A stretch of 64,000 nt of DNA, taken from Plebeiibacterium marinum (GTDB taxonomy: Bacteria > Bacteroidota > Bacteroidia > Bacteroidales > Marinilabiliaceae). The notes under the pieces are model-generated. The model did no database searches and was not told the DNA's origin. It was given only the letters and a program-made list of their open reading frames with translations. The DNA lies in assembly GCF_026013615.1 (NCBI RefSeq), contig NZ_JAPDPI010000021.1, forward strand, positions 32,647 to 96,646, given 5' to 3'. The position numbers and the translations under genes were made by a program. Of this stretch, positions 57,824 to 64,000 are shown one piece after another (within the stretch, counting starts at the first letter, position 1; every line of letters starts with the position of its first letter).

Positions 57824-58453
57824 ATGAAAACAGTAATTCAAATCGTTCTATTTATTGCAATTGTTGGTTTAGCATATCTTTGTTATGACAGTATCAATAG
57901 CGTTATTGAGTTTAATCGGGTTCAAAAACTAAGAACCGAAGCAAACATTGAAAAGCTTAAAGATATCAGAACTGCCCAGGTTGCATTCAAATCTCAATAT
58001 GATACATATACAGGAAGCTTTGATTCTTTAATAAACTTTGTAAAATCAGATTCATTAAAACTGGTTAAAAAAGAAGGTAGCCTTTCTGATAGTTTGATAG
58101 CTGAGGGATGGACTGAAGAAAAAGCCTTAAAAGTAGGAATGATTAAGCGTGATACTATTTTGGTAAGTGTTCTTGACTCTTTATTTGGAAAGAACTATCA
58201 AATTGATTCATTAAAGTTTGTTCCTTTTGTAAGCAATGAAGAATACGAAATGGGATCAGGAGTAGTTGTTACTGGTTCTGGTGTAAAAGTACAGGTATTT
58301 GAGGCTAAGGTACACAACAACGTATACTTAGACGGACTTGATAAACAAGAAATCATTAACCTTAACGACAAAGCAGGAAAACTTGAAAAATACCCTGGTT
58401 TAAAGGTTGGTTCTCTTGAAGAAACTAATAACAATGCCGGTAACTGGGAATAG
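57824..58453 (+). CDS. Single-pass membrane protein, pilin-like N-terminal region (unknown function)
   Basis: 209 residues from the ATG at 57824, chosen for a clean start MKTVIQIVLFIAIVGLAYL. One N-terminal membrane helix is followed by a charged helix (VQKLRTEANIEKLKDIRTAQ), then FKSQYDTYTGSFDSLINFVK, a pattern similar to pseudopilins, in which the helix after the membrane leads to a Y..YTGS-type region. A beta-rich C-terminal part follows (FVPFVSNEEYEMGSG). There is no processing site like that of true type IV pilins. It is followed by DUF3822 and rsmD, a neighbourhood I associate with Bacteroidota. Function unknown. Confidence 0.65.
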   Translation: MKTVIQIVLFIAIVGLAYLCYDSINSVIEFNRVQKLRTEANIEKLKDIRTAQVAFKSQYDTYTGSFDSLINFVKSDSLKLVKKEGSLSDSLIAEGWTEEKALKVGMIKRDTILVSVLDSLFGKNYQIDSLKFVPFVSNEEYEMGSGVVVTGSGVKVQVFEAKVHNNVYLDGLDKQEIINLNDKAGKLEKYPGLKVGSLEETNNNAGNWE

Positions 58454-58513
58454 TCATATTTACCAACATTGAAGCACTCCAATTAAAAACTGCTTTAACG
58501 TAATTTATTATTT

Positions 58514-59365
58514 ATGACAAACCAATTTGTTATCGACAATAATTTCGATAAAAACATTACTACATCATATTTTTTATCCATCCAGTTAGCTCTGGATGGA
58601 TTTTCTTTTTGTGTACTCGACCCAATAAGCAACGAGTATATCTTATTTTATCATAAAAATATTTCAATTAACGAATCCTTATTTGGTGTAACCGACAGCG
58701 AAATCGCCAATAACGAATACCTTCAACTACCTTACCAAAAAACCTTTGTTTTATTCCAGACAAAGCACAACACCCTAATCCCATCTTCTTTATTTGATGA
58801 AAATCAGAAAGAGGACTATCTCAATTTTTGTTTCAACCCAAACAAATACGAAGAAGAAATTACTTTTAGCCACAAAATTAAAATGGCTGATTCATACTGT
58901 ATATTCAGCATTCCCGAAAAATTTTCAGATTTACTTAGCTCTAAGTTCTCAAACGTATTTTATTTTAACCAAACTATACCATTCATTGAGAGTGCATTAT
59001 TAAACACAACTTTTAATACAGACCAACATTTGGTGTACATCAATGTACAAAACTCATGTTTTGATATTATTATTATTGCAGGTAACAACCTGAAACTGCA
59101 CAACACCTTCAATTTTCACAACAAAAAAGAATTTTTGTATTATACCCTTTTAGTGTTTGAACAACTAAAACTCAACACCCACACTTCGCACATCTATTTA
59201 TCAGGAAGGGTATCTAAAACCGACGACATATACAGCATGCTAAAAAAATACATTAAGCATGTTGAGATAGCAAATGAGAGCAAGCATTTTAAATTTGCTG
59301 CTGTTTTTAAACAAGTATCATTGGTAAACCATATAAATCTAATTAACATTCCATTATGCGTGTAA
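58514..59365 (+). CDS. DUF3822 family protein
   Basis: 283 residues. Mixed alpha/beta with SIQLALDGFSFCVLDPISNE near the N-terminus, HLVYINVQNSCFDIIIIAGN near residues 175-195 and HIYLSGRVSKTDDIY near 235. This repeated beta pattern, with a glycine near the second core, suggests an actin-like (ASKHA) fold (inference). The family DUF3822 is uncharacterised and typically sits beside rsmD in Bacteroidota. It overlaps rsmD by 10 bases, so both are probably translated from one message. Confidence 0.75.
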   Translation: MTNQFVIDNNFDKNITTSYFLSIQLALDGFSFCVLDPISNEYILFYHKNISINESLFGVTDSEIANNEYLQLPYQKTFVLFQTKHNTLIPSSLFDENQKEDYLNFCFNPNKYEEEITFSHKIKMADSYCIFSIPEKFSDLLSSKFSNVFYFNQTIPFIESALLNTTFNTDQHLVYINVQNSCFDIIIIAGNNLKLHNTFNFHNKKEFLYYTLLVFEQLKLNTHTSHIYLSGRVSKTDDIYSMLKKYIKHVEIANESKHFKFAAVFKQVSLVNHINLINIPLCV

Positions 59366-59892
59366 TAAGCGGTTCTTTAAAGGGAAGACGTTTCTCTCCC
59401 CCTAAAAATTTTAAAGCAAGGCCCACAACCGATTTTGCTAAAGAAAATCTGTTCAACGTTTTAAACAATCATTACACAATTGAAAACCTAAAGGTTCTTG
59501 ATTTATTTGGGGGAACAGGAAGCATCAGCCTTGAATTTGCCTCAAGAGGAGCAAAAGAGGTAACGTGTGTAGAGCTCAACTACAACCATTTCAAATACAT
59601 ACTTAAAAATACTGAAGAACTGGGTATGAAACCCGTCATTAAAGTAATTAAAGGCGACGCTTTTAAGTTCATTGAAAGATCTGCTGAAACTTACGATATG
59701 ATCTTTGCAGACCCACCCTACGACTTAAAAAACTCGGAAACCATTCCTGACTTAATCATAAAAAACAAATTATTAAAAAGCGATGGGCTCTTAATATTTG
59801 AACATTCAGGAACTGTTGATTTTAAATCCCACCCAAATTTTATCGAAAACAGGGAAAACGGGAAAGTAATATTTACATTTTTTAAAGCATAA
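59356..59892 (+). CDS. rsmD: 16S rRNA (guanine-966-N2)-methyltransferase RsmD
   Basis: 178 residues. MRVISGSLKGRRFSPPKNF opens the family, the SAM motif is VLDLFGGTGSISLEFASRG and the catalytic motif FADPPYDL. It methylates G966 of 16S rRNA. The ATG lies inside the end of the DUF3822 gene, and a strong terminator follows. Confidence 0.95.
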   Translation: MRVISGSLKGRRFSPPKNFKARPTTDFAKENLFNVLNNHYTIENLKVLDLFGGTGSISLEFASRGAKEVTCVELNYNHFKYILKNTEELGMKPVIKVIKGDAFKFIERSAETYDMIFADPPYDLKNSETIPDLIIKNKLLKSDGLLIFEHSGTVDFKSHPNFIENRENGKVIFTFFKA

Positions 59893-59921
59893 AAAAAGAG
59901 GAGATCAACTCCTCTTTTTTT
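59891..59921. terminator. Terminator of the rsmD operon
   Basis: AAAAAAAGAGGAG and CTCCTCTTTTTTT form a long stem with a 5-base loop, immediately after the rsmD stop. It also has T-runs on the minus strand, after xerD. Confidence 0.85.
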
Positions 59922-60001
59922 ATTCATTATTGTGCAGTAAAGCAAATGACCAATTTCACTAATTTACAAGCACATAACCCCTATGCAGGCATTCTGAAGA
60001 A

Positions 60002-60904
60002 TTACGACCTGGGATGAAATTGAATCATCGTATTTTTTAAATACTCTTTATCCAAATGGGTATATATTTCTGTTGTTATTATCGATTCATGGCCTAACAT
60101 CTCCTGAACGGCCCTTAAATTAGCTCCACCATCAATTAAGTGGGTAGCAAATGAATGCCTGAAGGTATGGGGGCTAACATTTTTTTCCATCCCAATGGCC
60201 TCAACCAAGGTTTTAATAATGGTAAATATCATTACCCGCGATAATTTTTTCCCTCTTCGGTTTAAAAACAAAACATCTTCACTATCCGGATGGATACGTA
60301 AAGTCCGGCGGTATTCACTCAAATACAAATTGATTTCTTTGATAGCCTTGGTACTTATCGGTACCAGTCGTTCTTTATTTGCCTTCCCTTCAATTTTTAT
60401 AAAACCTGATTCAAAAAACAGATTGGAAATTTTAAGATCAATAAGCTCCGAAACCCTCAATCCACAACTGTAAAGAGTTTCCAATATCGCTTTGTTTCTT
60501 TGACCTTCAGGCTTTTTAGTATCAATTGCCGCAATAATGGAATCAATTTCTTCAACAGATAAAATCTCTGGTAATTTCCTTCCAATTTTTGGTGATTCCA
60601 AAAGAGCTGTTGGATCTTTCTCAATCTTCTCTTCAATCAACAAATATTTAAAAAACGATTTGATCCCACTAATTATCCTTGCCTGGGTACGTGGGCTTAT
60701 CCCCCTTTGGGTAACCCATTCCATCATTTCATTCAACTCGGTAAGACTGATGCCATCAGGCCCTTTATCTAAAATTCCTTTTTCTTTTACAAAAGTAACC
60801 AGCTTGGTAAGGTCGGTAACATATGCATTGATAGAATTATCTGAAAGTCCTTTTTCAACTTTAAGATAACCTTTGAAACTTTCAATTTCTGATTCCCAAA
60901 TCAT
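60002..60904 (-). CDS. xerD: Tyrosine recombinase XerD
   Basis: 300 residues. An SAM-like core-binding N-terminal domain (LKVEKGLSDNSINAYVTDL) is followed by the catalytic domain with Arg150 (CGLRVSEL), Lys174 (EGKANKERL), His246/Arg249 (HTFRHSFATH), His272 (LGHESI) and nucleophile Tyr281 (EIYTHLD). Length and motif order fit XerD, the chromosome dimer resolvase at dif, and not a phage integrase. No dif-like site was recognised. It is divergent from aroQ across 604 bases. Confidence 0.92.
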   Translation of the reverse strand: MIWESEIESFKGYLKVEKGLSDNSINAYVTDLTKLVTFVKEKGILDKGPDGISLTELNEMMEWVTQRGISPRTQARIISGIKSFFKYLLIEEKIEKDPTALLESPKIGRKLPEILSVEEIDSIIAAIDTKKPEGQRNKAILETLYSCGLRVSELIDLKISNLFFESGFIKIEGKANKERLVPISTKAIKEINLYLSEYRRTLRIHPDSEDVLFLNRRGKKLSRVMIFTIIKTLVEAIGMEKNVSPHTFRHSFATHLIDGGANLRAVQEMLGHESIITTEIYTHLDKEYLKNTMIQFHPRS

Positions 60905-61508
60905 GTTATTTACATTAAATATTATTTATCACGCATTTTAAAGTAAATATAATAACATGAATTGTAGCAATCAAGAAAAAAAATCTTTTTTATGTAAATT
61001 GCATATCAAATATATTTACACAAGCCAGCTTTCCTAATCACCTGATTAAGCACACATCTGCCTTATTCTTTCATTATCCCTGATAATTATAGGCAAGAAC
61101 CACTATAACAAAATAACAACGATTGAAAGTTTTGATTAAATTCATCAAAATGTAAATCGTCCTAAATACCCCGGTTCCAATTTGTAATCATATTTAGTTC
61201 TTTATATTACAATTCAATATTATAACTTACCAAAAACGTTAAAATTTGTATACTTCCGATAAAAAAACAATTCATCTCAGTCAAATTCAAAAAACCGCCC
61301 TACCCCCTACCCTACAAGCATTTATAGTAAAATAAATGTCTCAAATACAGAAATTATTATTGTTATACTTATTTATAGTCTATAAAAACAAGGTTTTTGT
61401 TCTTATTGTTTCCAAAATCTGTTTTATTATCACATAAGTTTTCAATACATTTGCAGCGAATTTATAAGTGCTCAAAGACAAATTGATTCTTTTCAATAGA
61501 AAGAAAAA
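60905..61508. other. Long intergenic region between xerD and aroQ
   Basis: 604 bases, very AT-rich, with no credible ORF. TATATTTG on the minus strand (61007-61014) and TACATTTG on the plus strand (61446-61453) are the only exact -7 boxes found; they could serve xerD and aroQ respectively. No repeats, tRNA or structured RNA were recognised. Confidence 0.45.
61446..61453 (+). promoter_or_regulatory. Putative -7 box for aroQ-pyk
   Basis: TACATTTG is an exact match, 56 bases before the aroQ ATG; no TTG at the expected distance. Confidence 0.35.
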
Positions 61509-61943
61509 ATGAAGCTATTAATATTGAATGGCCCGAACCTAAATTTATTAGGTAAAAGAGAAGTAAATATTTATGGTAATCAATCGTTTGATGATTATTT
61601 TATTAAGATACAAAAGAAATATCCCGAAATTGACATGGAATATTATCAATCCAACAGCGAAGGAAAGATAATAGATAAAATCCATGAAACAGGGTTTGAT
61701 TTTGATGGAATAATTCTTAATGCCGGCGCTTATACGCACACCTCTGTAGCTATTGCCGATGCCATATCCGGAATTACCACTCCGGTAGTTGAAGTACACA
61801 TATCAAATGTTTTTAAAAGGGAATCCTTCCGTCACCACTCTTTCATATCGCCCGTATGTAAAGGAACTATTGCCGGATTTGGATTAAAATCGTATGATTT
61901 GGCCGTTGAGAGCTTCTTAAATGAACAAGTAAAGGAAAATTGA
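61509..61943 (+). CDS. aroQ: 3-dehydroquinate dehydratase, type II
   Basis: 144 residues: LLILNGPNLNLLGKREVNIY with the active-site Tyr, EYYQSNSEGKIIDKIHE, the catalytic His in NAGAYTHTSVAIADA, and EVHISNVFKRESFRHHS, CKGTIAGFG. It removes water from dehydroquinate in the shikimate pathway. It lies 35 bases upstream of pyruvate kinase on the same strand. Confidence 0.96.
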   Translation: MKLLILNGPNLNLLGKREVNIYGNQSFDDYFIKIQKKYPEIDMEYYQSNSEGKIIDKIHETGFDFDGIILNAGAYTHTSVAIADAISGITTPVVEVHISNVFKRESFRHHSFISPVCKGTIAGFGLKSYDLAVESFLNEQVKEN

Positions 61944-61978
61944 AATAACAAGAAAAATTGAAATAAATAATTTAGTTG

Positions 61979-63418
61979 ATGAAAAAGTTTACGAAAATTG
62001 TTGCTACCGTGTCGGACATGAAATGTGAACACGAGTACGTAAAAAAATTAATTAAATCAGGAGTAAATGTGGTTAGATTAAACACTGCCCACATGGATTA
62101 CGAAGGAATGGAAAGAGTGATCAAAACTGTTCGTTCTATTTCTGAAAAAGTTGCCCTTTTAGTAGATACTAAAGGTCCTGAAATCAGAACTACTCCTACT
62201 GAAGATGGTAGCAAAATTTTAGTTGCCAAAGGATCAACCATCATGGTTAAAGGAGCTCCTGAAACAAAGTCTACTGAAAAATGCGTTTGCGTATCATACC
62301 AGGATTTTGTTAAAGATGTACCTGTTGGCAGCGATGTTCTTATCGATGATGGGGAAACTGCACTTAAAGTAATTGAAGCTAAAGATGATTACCTGGTTTG
62401 TTCTGTTGAAAACGACGGAGAAATTGGTGGTAAAAAGAGTGTTAACGTTCCTGGAGTTCGCATCAACCTTCCATCTTTAACTGAAAAAGATATCCGTTTT
62501 ATTGGATACGCTGCAAAATTAGAAGTGGACTTTATTGCTCACTCTTTTGTAAGAAATGCACAGGATGTTGCTGACGTTCAAAAAGAATTGGATCTTTTGG
62601 AATGCCCTGCTAAAATCATTGCAAAAATTGAAAACCAGGAAGGTGTTGATAACATCGACGAAATTCTTGAATGTGTTTACGGTGTGATGATTGCCCGTGG
62701 TGATATGGGTATCGAAATCGCTCAGGAAAAAATTCCTGGAATCCAGCGTGCATTGATCAGAAAGTGTGTTGAGATTAAAAAGCCTGTTATTGTGGCAACT
62801 CAAATGTTACACACAATGATCAAAAACCCTCGTCCTACGCGTGCTGAGGTTACTGACGTTGCTAACGCAATTTATTACCGTACTGATGCCATCATGCTTA
62901 GTGGTGAAACTGCTTATGGTGACTATGGTGTTGAAGCTGTACAAACCATGTCTTCTATCGCTGCAGAAGTTGAAGCATCTAAAGATATCCGTAACGATAT
63001 CCACGTACCAAATATTTCAAAAAGTAAAACTGCTTACTTAGCTGAAACTGCATTAAAATCAGCGAACGACTTAGGCGTTAAAGCGGTTCTTACTGACAGT
63101 ATTTCTGGTAGAACGGCTCGTTATTTGGCTGCTTTCCGCAGAAACACTCCTGTTTATGCTCTTAGCTTTAGCCCAAGAACTGCAAGAGAGTTAAACCTTT
63201 CTTACGGTGTTTCTCCCAGAATCATGGAGCAAGGTGGTTCTAAAGAGGAAATCTTGATCAAAACTCTTGAAAAATTGAAGAAAAAAGAGATTCTTGAAGA
63301 TGCTGACCAAGTGGCTTACTTAGGAAACAGTTTTGCTATCGGTGGTGGTACAACTTTCCTTGAAATTATCACTGTTGGAGAATTGCTTAACAAGACAAAA
63401 GATAAATTAAATAAGTAA
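61979..63418 (+). CDS. pyk: Pyruvate kinase
   Basis: 479 residues from the ATG at 61979; the codon before is TTG. The barrel contains KIVATVSDMKCEHEYVKKL, VDTKGPEIRTT, AKIIAKIENQEGVDNIDEIL and ARGDMGIEIAQEKIPG, with IKKPVIVATQMLHTM and LSGETAYGDYG following. The C-terminal regulatory domain ends the chain. It makes pyruvate and ATP from PEP and ADP. Its ATP yield complements the pyrophosphate-type phosphofructokinases elsewhere in the window. A strong terminator follows. Confidence 0.96.
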   Translation: MKKFTKIVATVSDMKCEHEYVKKLIKSGVNVVRLNTAHMDYEGMERVIKTVRSISEKVALLVDTKGPEIRTTPTEDGSKILVAKGSTIMVKGAPETKSTEKCVCVSYQDFVKDVPVGSDVLIDDGETALKVIEAKDDYLVCSVENDGEIGGKKSVNVPGVRINLPSLTEKDIRFIGYAAKLEVDFIAHSFVRNAQDVADVQKELDLLECPAKIIAKIENQEGVDNIDEILECVYGVMIARGDMGIEIAQEKIPGIQRALIRKCVEIKKPVIVATQMLHTMIKNPRPTRAEVTDVANAIYYRTDAIMLSGETAYGDYGVEAVQTMSSIAAEVEASKDIRNDIHVPNISKSKTAYLAETALKSANDLGVKAVLTDSISGRTARYLAAFRRNTPVYALSFSPRTARELNLSYGVSPRIMEQGGSKEEILIKTLEKLKKKEILEDADQVAYLGNSFAIGGGTTFLEIITVGELLNKTKDKLNK

Positions 63419-63436
63419 TTATTTAATATCATTTTT

Positions 63437-63474
63437 AAAGGGGTGAGATTTTTACAATCTCACCCTTTTTTTTT
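63437..63474 (+). terminator. Terminator of pyk
   Basis: GGGTGAGATT and AATCTCACCC form a 10-bp stem with a 5-base loop and are followed by nine T. Confidence 0.9.
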
Positions 63475-63720
63475 GCACCTAACCAGAAGTAATAATTTTA
63501 ATTAACCATACACTATTCCTACCCGATGCTGGTTGACATAACAAATAACCCCCAGGTATTATTACGTTTTTTATCTGACACAAGGATAAAACTGGCTTTC
63601 GGGGCAAAAAAACTTTAAAATTAGCTCATTTTTTATCCCGCACAACCCTCTGGTTTGCAAGCCAGTATTGAGATACAGGAAATTTTATTCAATTTTGCAT
63701 TAAAAAAAACGCTTGAAATG

Positions 63721-63750
63721 TTGCAAGTAGAAACAAAAGCTCTATCTTTG
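63721..63750 (+). promoter_or_regulatory. Promoter of the tRNA-Asp pair
   Basis: TTG, 19 bases, then TATCTTTG, an exact match to the -7 consensus, with a start about 22 bases before the first tRNA. Confidence 0.7.
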
Positions 63751-63779
63751 CATCGCTTTCAGAAAAAACAAACATTGTT

Positions 63780-63853
63780 GGTCTGGTAGTTCAGCTGGTT
63801 AGAATGCCGGCCTGTCACGCCGGAGGTCGCGGGTTCGAGTCCCGTCCAGACCG
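63780..63853 (+). tRNA. tRNA-Asp (GTC), first copy
   Basis: The acceptor GGTCTGG pairs with CCAGACC, with G as discriminator. The anticodon stem CCGGC/GCCGG encloses the loop CTGTCAC with anticodon GTC, and the T-arm GGGTTCGAGTCCC is standard. The 3' CCA is not encoded. 74 bases. It is identical to the second copy 146 bases on. Confidence 0.96.
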
Positions 63854-63925
63854 CAAATGAAAGCAAAAACAAAGAAAATGTTTTTTGTTTTAAGAAATTG
63901 AAAAGATTGAATTATGTTTTATACT

Positions 63926-63999
63926 GGTCTGGTAGTTCAGCTGGTTAGAATGCCGGCCTGTCACGCCGGAGGTCGCGGGTTCGAGTCCCGTCCAGACCG
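63926..63999 (+). tRNA. tRNA-Asp (GTC), second copy
   Basis: Identical in sequence to the copy at 63780 (acceptor GGTCTGG, loop CTGTCAC with GTC). It ends one base before the window end. The 72-base spacer carries no promoter-like motif, so both are probably cut from one transcript. Confidence 0.96.
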
Positions 64000-64000
64000 C

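Larger units (their letters stand above)
63419..63779. other. Intergenic region between pyk and tRNA-Asp
   Basis: 361 bases holding the pyk terminator (63437-63474) and the tRNA promoter (63721-63750). The rest shows no ORF, repeat or RNA. Confidence 0.5.

Noticed and set aside
60002..61508. Phage or integrative element next to the tyrosine recombinase gene
   Set aside because: The protein is XerD-like with housekeeping neighbours (rsmD, aroQ), and no attachment repeats or phage genes are present.
1..64000. Numerous open frames opposite to or overlapping the large genes, such as 3258-3737, 8262-8876 and 31949-32389
   Set aside because: They have no conserved motifs and lie antisense within strongly supported genes.
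1..64000. CRISPR array, IS element or rRNA
   Set aside because: No regular spaced repeats, transposase-like proteins or rRNA sequences were seen.

Overview
The window is a chromosomal segment of an AT-rich member of the Bacteroidota, most likely an anaerobe of the Bacteroidales/Marinilabiliales type (inference). The evidence is the family content (SiaB/SiaC, DUF3822 next to rsmD, POTRA-barrel proteins, golvesin-type domain, pyrophosphate-type phosphofructokinases), start sites without clear Shine-Dalgarno sequences, and several promoters of the Bacteroidota form TTG-N18..22-TAnnTTTG. No phage, IS element, CRISPR array or rRNA was seen. Two identical tRNA-Asp genes lie at the right edge.

Region 1 (1-18.9 kb) is almost entirely on the minus strand and is the most unusual part. 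Reading from 18896 down to 1074 it encodes an ECF sigma factor, a membrane anti-sigma-like protein, a membrane-anchored CnrX-like LTxxQ protein, a Spy/CpxP-like protein, a terminator, an ABC ATPase, a giant ABC-2 permease fused to a degenerate M1 peptidase region and a golvesin-type C-terminal domain, a TolC-like channel, a membrane fusion lipoprotein, an RND pump, a 1571-residue RND-ABC chimera and a second ABC-2 permease. I read it as an envelope-stress-responsive export locus. The chimera is the standout: a complete RND permease is followed by extra membrane helices and an ABC ATPase whose first strand appears to be separated from its Walker A region by a membrane-spanning insertion. The left edge holds a YchJ-like fragment and a pentapeptide-repeat protein.

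Region 2 (19-30 kb) has a hybrid sensor with an ABC-substrate-binding-like periplasmic domain, rsmE, an Rrf2 regulator, two divergent phosphofructokinases that both carry pyrophosphate-type signatures, a family 2 glycosyltransferase, a second ECF sigma factor with a small downstream ORF, and asparagine synthetase.

Region 3 (30-49.4 kb) holds clpB, a POTRA/beta-barrel outer-membrane protein, a DPP4-like S9 peptidase, a small secreted protein followed by an ABCG-type transporter with TerB-like and FHA-like N-terminal parts, the SiaC/SiaB phospho-switch pair, serine acetyltransferase, an S41 protease, guaA, RNase Z with a STAS protein, and rpsA.

Region 4 (49.7-56.3 kb) is a plus-strand sugar-nucleotide operon: UDP-glucose dehydrogenase, UDP-glucuronate decarboxylase, rfbA, rfbC, rfbD and a phosphohexomutase. 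It would supply UDP-glucuronate, UDP-xylose and, with an rfbB elsewhere, dTDP-rhamnose for surface polysaccharide. Region 5 (56.3-64 kb) holds a RecD-like helicase, a pilin-like membrane protein, DUF3822, rsmD, xerD, aroQ, pyruvate kinase and the tRNA-Asp pair.
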